This document shows, in pieces, positions 18,992 through 27,261 of a DNA stretch of 64,000 nt. The position numbers and the translations under genes were made by a program. The DNA is from Halobacillus litoralis. Lineage in GTDB: Bacteria; Bacillota; Bacilli; Bacillales; Halobacillaceae. Position 1 is the first letter of the stretch; each line of letters starts with the position of its first letter. Below the pieces are notes generated by a model. That model saw nothing but the letters and a program-made list of their open reading frames with translations, was not told the DNA's origin and made no database searches. The stretch spans positions 2,311,001 to 2,375,000 of the forward strand of contig NZ_CP026118.1 in NCBI RefSeq assembly GCF_004101865.1. The letters are read 5' to 3'.

Positions 18992-19519
18992 ATGGGAGTC
19001 ACACTACATACTGAACGTCTGGATTTACAGCCTTTTACCAAGGATTTGGCGCAGCAAGTTACTGAGCTGGCGGGTGATGAAGCAGTGGCAGCAACGACAT
19101 TCGTCCCCCATCCCTACACACTGGAGGTAGCGGAGGAATGGATTGCCGAGCACGCAAATTGGATTGATAGTAGAACCGCTTTTACTCTGGCGATGATTTT
19201 AAGAGAGACGGATGAGCTTGTCGGAACGATGACTTTGCGGGTCGATCAGAAGCATTCGAAAGGGGAGCTTGCTTATTGGGTCGGAAAACCTTTCTGGAAT
19301 AAAGGGTATGCATCCGAAGCGGCTCGAAAAATAGTTGAATTCGGTTTAAACGACCTCGATCTACACAGAATCTGGTCTGCAGCGATAGCTACGAATCCTG
19401 CCTCAACAAAAGTGATGCAAAAAGCCGGGCTTAGTTATGAAGGAACATTGAAACATGACCTCTACCACCGGGGGGAATATAAAGATATCGATGTGTATGG
19501 ATTAGTGAAACAGGAATAG
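18992..19519 (+). CDS. GNAT family N-acetyltransferase (RimJ/RimL type)
   Basis: Predicted acetyl-CoA-dependent N-acetyltransferase. The 175-aa product starts TERLDLQPF as in RimJ/RimL-like enzymes. It has the acetyl-CoA region YWVGKPFWNKGYASEAAR (motif A, about 91-108) and then NPASTKVMQKAGLSYEGTL, typical for this group. The substrate (protein N-terminus, antibiotic or other amine) cannot be told. The ATG at 18992 has AAGGAG nine bases upstream. It is divergent from splAB and followed by a parS-like site within 10 bases of its stop. Confidence 0.88.
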   Translation: MGVTLHTERLDLQPFTKDLAQQVTELAGDEAVAATTFVPHPYTLEVAEEWIAEHANWIDSRTAFTLAMILRETDELVGTMTLRVDQKHSKGELAYWVGKPFWNKGYASEAARKIVEFGLNDLDLHRIWSAAIATNPASTKVMQKAGLSYEGTLKHDLYHRGEYKDIDVYGLVKQE

Positions 19520-19526
19520 AAATGAT

Positions 19527-19542
19527 TGTTTCATGTGAAACA
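19527..19542. promoter_or_regulatory. parS-like site (ParB/Spo0J binding)
   Basis: TGTTTCATGTGAAACA differs from the parS consensus TGTTNCACGTGAAACA at one central base (T for C). It lies eight bases after a stop codon, about 0.9 kb from noc and 2.6 kb from parB, in the region where origin-proximal parS sites are expected. Confidence 0.7.
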
Positions 19543-19548
19543 TGATAA

Positions 19549-19589
19549 AAAAGCGAGGTCCTTTTTTGGTTGTAAAGGACCTCGCTTTT
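19549..19589. terminator. Bidirectional terminator after the GNAT gene
   Basis: A 16-bp perfect stem (19549-19564 with 19574-19589) carries A and T runs at its ends, lying between the GNAT gene and the decayed minus-strand gene. Confidence 0.88.
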
Positions 19590-19646
19590 ACTGTTTTTGC
19601 TATGAAAAAATGTTGGTGTAAGACTCTAGGGCGGGCTTATGGTCGC

Positions 19647-19816
19647 TTACTTCTTCGGTTTGATCGGAATCGAAGTTCCTATCAAGGCAATGACAGTACA
19701 AGCGATGAACATCTGCGTGAATCCTGTAAAATCCATGCCGCTGACTGTCGTGAAAATGAAAAGCTCGAACAATGAAACGATGGAGAATATTGAAGTATAA
19801 TAATGTGGAATTTTTT
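19647..19816 (-). pseudogene. Decayed 3' end of a membrane transporter gene
   Basis: On the minus strand, a frame ending in TAA at 19647-19649 codes about 50 residues. They are membrane-like: SIFSIVSLFELFIFTT, then SGMDFTGFTQMFIACTV, then ALIGTSIPIKPKK. This looks like the last one or two helices and basic tail of a major-facilitator-type or similar transporter. Upstream the frame meets a stop (TAA), and no start or ribosome-binding site is present. It is followed by the terminator at 19549-19589, as a once-real gene would be. The family call is an inference. Confidence 0.5.
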
Positions 19817-19838
19817 AACATGTACTGTATCATCCTTA

Positions 19839-20389
19839 AAATTCATCAAACCGTTTATTTCTCCAATGAGTACAGCTTTCCTTCTTTTTGATTGGTTTAG
19901 ATTTTGTTTGCTTTATGTGAAATAATTCCTCATTTGATTTGAGTAAAGGGAAATCAGCTTGCTTCCCATGCCCCTTTTCAAAGACCTCCTACAGAAAATT
20001 CATACGTACCCCTATGAAGAAGCTCCCTGCATTATTCAGATCGGCATGTTTGCACTGGAGTAGTAGAAGTTATAAGCTGATAGTTAAGGAGTTTACGAGA
20101 AAATATATCGACTCGATTTGTCATGAATAGTCACGAAAAAAGGTCGTTGAAATCGCGGAATTTTGCCTTTTATGCCCTCGGAATCAGATTTTTTCGACAA
20201 AAAGGTCCTATAATTCTTCTTTCTTCACGATACTTTTACTAGAATAAATATGATAAAATGAATAAAGAAATGGAAAACGGCATACGTAGGCGCAGCAGCC
20301 AAAAAGCCTGCGGCGCTTTTTATATTTCAATATACAGGATTAAAACGAGTGCAAGCGTATGCTCGATCGTATAAAGGTGGTGTCTGATC
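19839..20389. other. Gene-poor AT-rich stretch before noc
   Basis: No convincing gene. A 31-codon frame at 19968-20063 (plus) codes MPLFKDLLQKIHTYPYEE-like sequence and might be a gene remnant, but it lacks support. An imperfect hairpin with a T run (20290-20322) may end transcription before noc. The noc promoter must lie in the last 60 bases but is not clear. Confidence 0.4.
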
Positions 20390-21253
20390 GTGTTACATCC
20401 TTTTGGTCGTTTATTCGGGCTAGGGGAAAAACCGGATTCGGATAATGACAACAATGAAGAAGAAGGCTACAACCCCGATGAAGTTGTACAAGTTCCAGTA
20501 GAACGTGTGCAGCCAAACCGTTACCAGCCTCGAGCGATATTTAACAACGAGAAGATTAGCGAACTCGCCCAGACGATACATACGCATGGGATGATTCAGC
20601 CGATCGTTCTCCGTCGGTTAAATGAAGATGAGTTTGAATTGATTGCTGGTGAACGCAGGTGGAGGGCCGTCCAGTCCCTTGGATGGGAAACGATTCCTGC
20701 GATCATCCGTGACATGAATGATTCCCAAACAGCCTCAGTCGCTCTCATTGAAAACCTGCAGCGGGAAGAGTTGACGGTAATTGAAGAAGCGATGGCCTAT
20801 TCGAAGCTGATCGAACTCCATGAGCTTACCCAGGAAGCACTGGCTCAACGCCTCGGAAAGAGTCAGTCGACCATTGCGAATAAGATTCGCCTCTTGAAGC
20901 TTCCAGACTCCGTCCAACAGGCGATTATGGATAAAAAGATTACAGAACGCCATGCTCGTGCTTTGATCGGTTTGAAAGATCCACAGCTCCAGGAAACGAT
21001 CCTGACAGAGATTATTGAAAAACAGCTGAATGTGAAGCAAACGGAAGAACGGATTGCGAAGCTTAGTGATCCTAAACCGAAAAAGAAAAAGCCGACGCTC
21101 AAAGGCGTCAACAAGGATATGAGAATTGCTATGAATACGATTCGCCAGTCCTTGAATATGGTGACAGACACAGGTGTTGATTTGGAAACAAACGAAGAAG
21201 ATCATGAGGACTACTACCAAATCACTATCAAAATACCGAAGAAAAAATCATAG
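20390..21253 (+). CDS. noc: Nucleoid occlusion protein Noc
   Basis: Noc is a ParB paralogue that binds Noc-binding sites on the chromosome and the membrane, and stops division over the nucleoid. The 287-aa product starts with an amphipathic membrane helix ([12 protein letters not shown]), then a ParB-type N-domain with GERRWRA (CTP-binding box) and ENLQREELT. The HTH region [22 protein letters not shown] (split here as [10 protein letters not shown] and TIANKIRLL) and a C-terminal dimer domain follow. It is told from ParB by this N-terminus and the close match to B. subtilis Noc. The GTG start at 20390 follows AAAGGTGG. Noc, ParA and ParB are consecutive. Confidence 0.96.
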   Translation: MLHPFGRLFGLGEKPDSDNDNNEEEGYNPDEVVQVPVERVQPNRYQPRAIFNNEKISELAQTIHTHGMIQPIVLRRLNEDEFELIAGERRWRAVQSLGWETIPAIIRDMNDSQTASVALIENLQREELTVIEEAMAYSKLIELHELTQEALAQRLGKSQSTIANKIRLLKLPDSVQQAIMDKKITERHARALIGLKDPQLQETILTEIIEKQLNVKQTEERIAKLSDPKPKKKKPTLKGVNKDMRIAMNTIRQSLNMVTDTGVDLETNEEDHEDYYQITIKIPKKKS

Positions 21254-21262
21254 CTTCTTTTC

Positions 21263-21298
21263 CCCATCTTTGACTGCGTGTGAAGATGGGATTTTTTT
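21263..21298 (+). terminator. Terminator after noc
   Basis: A CCCATCTT/AAGATGGG stem is followed by a run of T. Confidence 0.8.
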
Positions 21299-21365
21299 AA
21301 GTCATTGGGCCTATGTTTTCAATTAAATGGTAAGATGGTAGAAAAGAGAAAGAGTAGGTGACATC

Positions 21366-22139
21366 ATGGGAAAAGTGATTTCAATCGCTAACCAAAAAGG
21401 GGGCGTCGGTAAAACGACGACGGCGGTCAATTTGAGTGCTTGTCTCGCTTACTTGGATTATAAAGTTCTTTTAGTGGATATTGATCCCCAGGGAAATGCG
21501 ACCAGTGGGGTGGGTGTTGATAAAGGTGAGATGGAACAGTGTATTTATAACGTTCTCGTAGATGGTGTGGAGGCCAGACAAGTGAGGACTTCGACCCAAG
21601 TGAGTAATTTGGATGCGATTCCTGCCACCATTCAACTCGCTGGTGCTGAGATAGAGCTCGTTCCCACCATTTCCAGAGAAGTACACCTGAAGAAATCCAT
21701 CGACCAAATCAAGCATGAGTATGATTATGTCATCATCGACTGCCCTCCTTCGTTAGGTTTGCTGACGCTCAATTCCTTGACTGCTTCTGACACCGTGTTA
21801 ATTCCCGTCCAATGTGAGTATTACGCCCTCGAAGGTCTCAGCCAGCTGCTCAACACGGTCCGCCTCGTACAAAAACATTTGAACAGGCAATTGATGATTG
21901 AAGGAGTTCTTCTGACCATGTTGGATGCCCGTACAAATCTTGGGATTCAGGTCATTGAAGAAGTGAAAAAATATTTCCAGGACAAAGTTTATCGCTCGAT
22001 TATTCCTCGTAATGTACGGTTGAGTGAAGCGCCGAGTCATGGGAGACCGGCGATTCTTTACGATGCGAAGTCCAGAGGAGCGGAAGTCTATCTAGAACTA
22101 GCAAAGGAAGTGATCGTGAATGGAGAGAGGGTTAGGTAA
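21366..22139 (+). CDS. parA: Chromosome partitioning ATPase ParA (Soj)
   Basis: Soj is a Walker-type ATPase that, with Spo0J, takes part in origin segregation and controls DnaA activity. The 257-aa product has the deviant Walker A KGGVGKTT (about 11-18), the DIDPQGNAT A' region and DCPPSLG Walker B. It has the short N-terminus of chromosomal Soj, without the HTH of plasmid ParA. The ATG at 21366 has GTAGGTGA upstream. Its end overlaps parB by 20 bases, so the two are translationally coupled. Confidence 0.97.
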   Translation: MGKVISIANQKGGVGKTTTAVNLSACLAYLDYKVLLVDIDPQGNATSGVGVDKGEMEQCIYNVLVDGVEARQVRTSTQVSNLDAIPATIQLAGAEIELVPTISREVHLKKSIDQIKHEYDYVIIDCPPSLGLLTLNSLTASDTVLIPVQCEYYALEGLSQLLNTVRLVQKHLNRQLMIEGVLLTMLDARTNLGIQVIEEVKKYFQDKVYRSIIPRNVRLSEAPSHGRPAILYDAKSRGAEVYLELAKEVIVNGERVR

Positions 22140-22962
22140 AGGTCTTGGTGCTTTTTTCAATAGTTCGGAAACCATTGATGAAGAACAACTCCAGGAAATA
22201 GCAGTAAAAGATTGCCGCCCCAACCCTTATCAACCTCGTAAGGAATTCGATAAAGAAGCGTTGAGCGGCCTGAAGCAATCGATTGAAGAACACGGCGTTC
22301 TTCAACCTATTATCGTCAGAAAAAGCATTAAAGGCTATGAAATCGTCGTCGGGGAGCGCAGGTACCGGGCAGCTCAATCCGCCCGTCTTGAAACCATTCC
22401 CGCTCTCGTCAAGGACTTGACTGACGAACAGATGATGGAGCTTGCTTTGCTTGAAAACCTGCAGCGTGAAGACTTATCCCCTATTGAAGAAGCGCGTTCA
22501 TATGAATCGTTGATCAATGAATTGAATGTGACCCAGGATATTCTCTCGAAACGTTTAGGGAAAAGCCGTTCCCATATCGCTAACCTGATGCGTTTGTTGT
22601 CGTTGCCGCAGGAAGTGACATCTAAGATCGATGATGGAAAATTGACGATGGGCCACGGGCGTGCTCTGCTTGCCTTAAAGGATAAAGAGCAGCAATCCAA
22701 ACTCGTCGCCCGTATTGAAAGAGAGTCTCTTAACGTCCGTCAAGTTGAACGAATCATCAATGAAATCAATCAAAACAAGAACCCTAAGAAACAACCTGCT
22801 CCTAAGGATATTTTTTTAAAAGAGCGGGAAGAAAATTTGAAAGAACGCTTAGGGACAGCTGTGAAGATTCATAAAGGAAAGCGTAAGGGAAAGATCGAAA
22901 TTGAATTCATGAATGAAGAGGATTTGGAACGGATACTTGAAATGTTCGATGATAAAGAGTAA
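22120..22962 (+). CDS. parB: Chromosome partitioning protein ParB (Spo0J)
   Basis: ParB binds parS, slides as a CTP-dependent clamp, and recruits condensin and Soj to the origin. The 280-aa product starts MERGLGKGLGAFF (the usual GLGKGL Soj-stimulating tail), then has GERRYRA (CTP-binding), ENLQREDLSPIEEA, the HTH LSKRLGKSRSHIANLMRLL and a C-terminal dimerisation domain. The ATG at 22120 lies inside the parA end. Two parS-like sites are in this window (19527-19542 and 47073-47088). Confidence 0.97.
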   Translation: MERGLGKGLGAFFNSSETIDEEQLQEIAVKDCRPNPYQPRKEFDKEALSGLKQSIEEHGVLQPIIVRKSIKGYEIVVGERRYRAAQSARLETIPALVKDLTDEQMMELALLENLQREDLSPIEEARSYESLINELNVTQDILSKRLGKSRSHIANLMRLLSLPQEVTSKIDDGKLTMGHGRALLALKDKEQQSKLVARIERESLNVRQVERIINEINQNKNPKKQPAPKDIFLKEREENLKERLGTAVKIHKGKRKGKIEIEFMNEEDLERILEMFDDKE

Positions 22963-23026
22963 TCGTCAAGCAGCCTGTGGCTGATGCATTCTTGTTTGTA
23001 AAACGGATGGAACTGGAGAGAATCAT

Positions 23027-23731
23027 ATGGTTTTATTAGGAACATTAGTGAATGGGTTATGTATAGTCGTAGGCACCCTATTAGGGCTGTTTTTTACGAA
23101 AATCCCTGAAAAATTCAAAGAAACGGTGATGAGCGGGGTCGGTCTCGCTGTAATGTTGATCGGTCTTCAAATGGCTTTTGAAACAGATAACATCGTCATC
23201 GTCCTGCTCAGTTTACTTAGTGGAGCGATCATCGGCGAAGCGATTCATTTGGAAGATAAATTGGAGTACATAGGACGCTGGATCGAACGGAAATTCACGA
23301 AACCTGAACAAACATCCAGCATTGCCCAAGGCTTCATTACTGCATCATTGATCTTTGTCATCGGTGCCTTAGCTGTCATCGGCGCCCTCGACAGTGGATT
23401 GCGAAATGATCATGAAGTGTTGATTACCAAAGCGATCATCGATGGCTTCGTTTCCCTTGTGCTCACCTCTACACTGGGAATCGGCGTCATTTTTTCCGTG
23501 ATTCCTGTCGTGCTTTACGAAGGATCGATCGCCCTTTTGGCAACACAAATCAACCGATGGGTCCCACAGGAAATGCTTGATTTATTCATCATTGAAATGA
23601 CGGCTACAGGTGGTTTGTTAATTGTCGCCATCGGTATGAATTTATTGAAAATCACCAAAATACGTGTCGCGAACCTCCTCCCATCTTTAGCTATGGTGGG
23701 GATTGTACTGGCGATCGCCCAATGGTTCTAA
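23027..23731 (+). CDS. DUF554 family membrane protein (YdfK-like)
   Basis: The 234-aa integral membrane protein has about seven hydrophobic segments and the DUF554 hallmark FVIGALAVIGALDSGL (about 103-118) and GTLVNGLCIVVGTLLG at the N-terminus. Function of the family is not established; a transport role is often assumed. The ATG at 23027 has ACTGGAGAG upstream. It follows parB by about 65 bases and converges on yyaC, with only seven bases between the stops. Confidence 0.88.
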   Translation: MVLLGTLVNGLCIVVGTLLGLFFTKIPEKFKETVMSGVGLAVMLIGLQMAFETDNIVIVLLSLLSGAIIGEAIHLEDKLEYIGRWIERKFTKPEQTSSIAQGFITASLIFVIGALAVIGALDSGLRNDHEVLITKAIIDGFVSLVLTSTLGIGVIFSVIPVVLYEGSIALLATQINRWVPQEMLDLFIIEMTATGGLLIVAIGMNLLKITKIRVANLLPSLAMVGIVLAIAQWF

Positions 23732-23738
23732 GATGCGT

Positions 23739-24365
23739 TTATTGAATGCTTTTTTTAATGGGATATTTAGAGGTAGTGAAGGTTTGGAAAGGCGATTTTT
23801 CCATTTTCACCTGTCGACGTTTGGCCGCTGTCAATTGAATGGCAGCGGCTACTTTTGCGGCCATCTGCATGACCACGTGCAGCCTTGTGTTTTGTAGGAC
23901 AACATGCTCCATGAAACCACTGACATTGACCATTCCGCTGATATGCAGCTGACCTACTGGCGGAAGGTCTTTTTTTAATGCCGATCCAGGGGTTAGGGAG
24001 CCTTTTCCTAAAATAACGGAACCTACAGAAGAGGATTTTCCTAAACAAGCGTCAATAGCCAGAATATATGGATTCGGGTGGTGTTTCCTGATGGTCATCA
24101 GCCGCTCCTTCAAGTTCAATGCATGTAAAGGATCCTCCAGCGTCCCATAGATATGGAAGGAATCGATCTGTTGATCGCGAAGCATCGATCCTACCAGTGG
24201 GCCGAATGAATCCCCAGTGGACCGGTCTGTGCCGATACAGGCAACGATAATTTCTTTTGAAGGGGGAAGCCATTCCTGTAGATAGCTGCTTAATGTATCG
24301 CTCATAGCCGGATCATCGGTGCTGACACGCTTTTCTTCTTTAGAAAACTTGTCCTTGAAATTCAT
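23739..24365 (-). CDS. yyaC: Sporulation protein YyaC
   Basis: YyaC is a conserved spore-former protein related to the GPR germination-protease/HybD-like fold. The 208-aa product has ACIGTDRSTGDSFGPLVG (about 43-60) and ILAIDACLG, the two acidic-residue motifs of that fold, and then ISGMVNVSGFMEH. It is mother-cell or forespore expressed in B. subtilis as I recall, and its substrate is unknown. The ATG at 24365 has GGAGGAG six bases upstream; an in-frame GTG at 24383 lies before that site. Its place beside parB is as in B. subtilis. Confidence 0.88.
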   Translation of the reverse strand: MNFKDKFSKEEKRVSTDDPAMSDTLSSYLQEWLPPSKEIIVACIGTDRSTGDSFGPLVGSMLRDQQIDSFHIYGTLEDPLHALNLKERLMTIRKHHPNPYILAIDACLGKSSSVGSVILGKGSLTPGSALKKDLPPVGQLHISGMVNVSGFMEHVVLQNTRLHVVMQMAAKVAAAIQLTAAKRRQVKMEKSPFQTFTTSKYPIKKSIQ

Positions 24366-24454
24366 AGCTTCTCCTCCAGACACATAGTAGTAACAGTATA
24401 TAAGGTTGTCCGTCGTTCTATACGTGACAAATACATAGATGTGGAGGAACGGTC

Positions 24455-25474
24455 ATGGTAAAAGCAGGATTCAAGTGGATGTTCTTGATTATAGGGACGA
24501 TGATTGGAGCCGGTTACGCATCAGGGAGAGAACTATGGCAATTCTTTGGACAAGATAGCAGTCTCGCGATCCTTTTGTTCTCGCTCATGTTCATTTGTTG
24601 TTGTAAAGTGATCATGGATATAAGCTTCAAAAAACAAACGGGACACTACCTGCCTGTTCTGAAGGCAGTAGTCGGTAAGCATTTGACCGGGGTTTATGAT
24701 TGGATGATCATCATCTATCTCTTTACGACGACCGTGATCATGTTGGCAGGCAGTGGGGCGACATGGCAGGCATTTCACTTCTCCTATCGGTTCGGTGTAT
24801 TGGCAATGGTTATTCCCCTGGTCCTTCTGTTTGTATGGGATGTGAAAGGGATTGTCGCGGTGAACAGTTTTGTGCTGCCACTATTGATTTCCGGGCTGTT
24901 GTTCGTCCTCATTTTATTCATAACCGACCAGGACCTTTCCTTGTTCGGTCATGTGCATGAAATGGGGAATTGGATGGCTGCCTTCCCTTTTACGGCCTTG
25001 AATATCCTTCCCCTCATTGCAGTGTTAGGGGCGATCGGGAATCAAGTGCGGCATAAAGGGGAAATATGGATTGCCAGTCTCGGGAGCGGTTTGACTCTTG
25101 GAGCTGTATCTTACCTTTATAACAATAGTCTGATTCAAATTTCTGAAGATATCATATTGTATGAGATTCCGCTTTTTGCGATATTGAAACATTACCCATA
25201 CGAGATGATGATCTTCATGTCAGCCATGCTTTGGATCGCTATTTTCACCACTGCTGCTTCAGGAACACTCGGTCTTGTTACCAGATTCAGAGATTACCTC
25301 AAGCAGCCGCTGTGGATTTTAGCGCTGGCTGTCATTGCGATCATGCTGCCTTTTACTTCTTTCGGGTTTTCTACATTGATTGAATACCTGTATCCGTTAT
25401 ATGGATTGCTTAATTTATATGTTTTGACCTCTCTTCTCCTATACCCTATTCTTTCGAGATTCAAAATTCGCTAG
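24455..25474 (+). CDS. YkvI-like membrane transporter
   Basis: The 339-aa protein has ten or so membrane helices. The N-terminal GTMIGAGYASGRELWQFF (about 14-31) is typical of YkvI-type proteins, which are distant members of the LeuT-fold transporters; substrate unknown. The ATG at 24455 has GGAGG in the leader (TGTGGAGGAACGGTC). It diverges from yyaC over 90 bases and is followed after 50 bases by the MscS-like gene, possibly in one unit. Confidence 0.8.
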   Translation: MVKAGFKWMFLIIGTMIGAGYASGRELWQFFGQDSSLAILLFSLMFICCCKVIMDISFKKQTGHYLPVLKAVVGKHLTGVYDWMIIIYLFTTTVIMLAGSGATWQAFHFSYRFGVLAMVIPLVLLFVWDVKGIVAVNSFVLPLLISGLLFVLILFITDQDLSLFGHVHEMGNWMAAFPFTALNILPLIAVLGAIGNQVRHKGEIWIASLGSGLTLGAVSYLYNNSLIQISEDIILYEIPLFAILKHYPYEMMIFMSAMLWIAIFTTAASGTLGLVTRFRDYLKQPLWILALAVIAIMLPFTSFGFSTLIEYLYPLYGLLNLYVLTSLLLYPILSRFKIR

Positions 25475-25524
25475 AAACCTGTTAAAATGAATGTCATATT
25501 CATAGATGTACAGGAGGAGAAGCA

Positions 25525-26436
25525 GTGGGTGATGCTGAAAAAGTGGTAGAGGATGCCAAGTCGCAGTGGGATGGAATTGTCAATTATGTCACAGGTGCTG
25601 ATTTATGGATTACTATTAGCCTCGGTGCCATTAAAATCTGTTTGATTCTATTTATATCCTTTTTGGTTATTCGAATCGGCAGAAAGGTCATAGCTCGATT
25701 TTTTGCTAATAAAAAACGCGGCCCTTTTCAAATCACTCAGCGGCGTGAAGCGACATTGAACAAACTCGTACTGAACACCATGTCTTATGTCGTCTATTTT
25801 GTTGCGTTCATCATGATCCTCGACACCTTCACTCTGGACATAGCAGCACTTCTGGCAGGTGCGGGAGTAGCTGGGTTAGCGATCGGTTTTGGTGCTCAAA
25901 ACCTTGTCCGGGATGTCATCTCAGGGTTTTTCATTATTTTCGAAGACCAGTTTTCCGTAGGGGACTATATCCAGACATCTGGAGTCGAAGGTTTTGTCGA
26001 AGAGGTCGGTTTACGGACTTGTAAAGTGAAAGCATGGACAGGTGAAGTCCATATATTACCAAATGGGAACGTTACACAGGTGACCAACTTCTCGATTCAC
26101 AATAGTATTTCAGTAGTAGACGTGAGCATCGCTTATGAAGAAGATGTGGAAAAAGCAGAAAAAGTCATCTTAGCTTTAATGGAAGAATTACCTGAACGGT
26201 ATGAATCCATGCTCAAAGTGCCAGAATTGTTAGGGATTCAAAACCTGGGGGCATCAGATGTCGTCATGCGGATCATTTGTGAAGTGCATCCAATGGAGCA
26301 CTGGGCGATGGCGCGTGCGATCCGGAAAGAAGTGAAGAACCGTTTAGATGCTGAAGGAATTGAGATTCCATTCCCGCGTATGGTTATGTATTCACGGGAA
26401 GAAGAACCAAGCAGTAAGCAAGGTGCTGATGAATAA
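25525..26436 (+). CDS. Small-conductance mechanosensitive channel (MscS family)
   Basis: Predicted tension-gated channel that releases solutes on hypo-osmotic shock, relevant to a salt-tolerant organism. The 303-aa product has an N-terminal periplasmic-side stretch and three membrane helices. The third is the pore helix, AALLAGAGVAGLAIGFGAQNLVRDVISG (in parts about 111-138). The MscS beta domain with VGDYIQTSGVEGFVEEVGLRT and a C-terminal alpha/beta domain follow. The GTG at 25525 has AGGAGGAG upstream. It is followed by the DUF951 gene after 14 bases. Confidence 0.92.
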   Translation: MGDAEKVVEDAKSQWDGIVNYVTGADLWITISLGAIKICLILFISFLVIRIGRKVIARFFANKKRGPFQITQRREATLNKLVLNTMSYVVYFVAFIMILDTFTLDIAALLAGAGVAGLAIGFGAQNLVRDVISGFFIIFEDQFSVGDYIQTSGVEGFVEEVGLRTCKVKAWTGEVHILPNGNVTQVTNFSIHNSISVVDVSIAYEEDVEKAEKVILALMEELPERYESMLKVPELLGIQNLGASDVVMRIICEVHPMEHWAMARAIRKEVKNRLDAEGIEIPFPRMVMYSREEEPSSKQGADE

Positions 26437-26450
26437 GGAGGGGACTGCGG

Positions 26451-26645
26451 ATGACTGAAAAAACTTACCATTTAAATGACGTCGTACAAATGAAGAAACC
26501 TCACCCATGTGGAGAAAACCGCTGGAAAATCATTCGCATGGGTGCTGACATCCGTATCAAGTGTGTAGGGTGTGGTCATAGCGTTCTAGTACCGCGCCGC
26601 AAATTTGAAACGAAGCTGAAGAAAGTGCTGGAAACAAGTGAATGA
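26451..26645 (+). CDS. DUF951 family protein (YyzM-like)
   Basis: The 64-aa product is a small DUF951 protein with KKPHPCGENRWKIIRMGAD and then KCVGCGH. These three cysteines may bind metal. Function is unknown, but a gene of this family sits before ychF in many Firmicutes. The ATG at 26451 has AGGAGGGG upstream. It probably shares a transcript with the MscS-like gene. Confidence 0.88.
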   Translation: MTEKTYHLNDVVQMKKPHPCGENRWKIIRMGADIRIKCVGCGHSVLVPRRKFETKLKKVLETSE

Positions 26646-26653
26646 TACCCATC

Positions 26654-26690
26654 ATCCTTCCGCCCTGCGGTAGGATTCTTTTTTTGTTTA
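26654..26690 (+). terminator. Probable terminator after the DUF951 gene
   Basis: ATCCT...CCGC / GCGG..AGGAT forms an imperfect stem followed by a T run. Confidence 0.6.
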
Positions 26691-26746
26691 ATAAAGGAGA
26701 GCTGTTTCAGGGGAGCTACTGAAAAACCCTTTACCATCTTGAGGAG

Positions 26747-26956
26747 CTGTTAACGTTTGTTGTTGCTTCTCACGAATCACTTGTCGGTGGATGCTTGCCG
26801 CGGGCCCGGCCTCAGCTAACTTGGTCAAGAAGATCACTTGACCAAGTGGATCTTCGGCTCGCGCTGTTCCCGCAGGCGTCACCACCGACCGCTCATCGTG
26901 GAAACAACGTGGCCTATCTAAAAAGAGTGACTTTCATTAATTTATAAAATAAAATC
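26747..26956 (-). repeat. Palindromic intergenic repeat, copy 3
   Basis: The core at 26759-26908 has imperfect outer arms (GTTGTT...AACAAC; CGGTGG/CCACCG). It has a central hairpin TTGGTCAAG/CTTGACCAA and, on the minus strand, GCCTGCGGGAACAGC and CCGCGGCAAGC, like copies 1 and 2. Similarity with copy 4 (47656-47876) extends beyond the core on both sides, including a following stretch CTATCTAAAAAGAGTGA. No gene inside. Confidence 0.85.
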
Positions 26957-27181
26957 GCTATCATCCCTCTTTTCCAGAAGAAGTGCTGCGCGACTGACCA
27001 AAATCTGGACGGTTTAGTGTAGGTGGTTGGAGAAAATAACTTCACTGACTAGAGATGATAAAGAGCGGAAAAAAGGACGAACAAGCAGTTTTCAACAATG
27101 AGCGATCGAATTATTTAATTTTTCCCGGCAGAAGCAGGGAGAATCTTCGGGGAGACCTGTCTATTCTTGTTTTTGCATAGG
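26957..27181. other. Gap before ychF, nothing recognised
   Basis: No gene, hairpin with T run or repeat was found in this stretch. It separates repeat copy 3 from the ychF promoter. Confidence 0.5.
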
Positions 27182-27236
27182 TTGTTATTTTCAAGTACAG
27201 TATCTATAATTGAAATGACTGACATACATGTATGTA
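27182..27236 (+). promoter_or_regulatory. ychF promoter and palindrome
   Basis: TTGTTA (27182-27187), a 17-base spacer and TATAAT (27205-27210) form a promoter. A perfect 14-bp palindrome ACATACATGTATGT lies at 27223-27236, just after the expected start point, where a repressor could act. Confidence 0.55.
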
Positions 27237-27261
27237 AATCCTTAAGGAGTGAAAGTCTTAT

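Noticed and set aside
20735..21220. Minus-strand frame of 161 codons over noc
   Set aside because: Shadow of noc; composition rich in Phe/Leu/Cys and no start signal.
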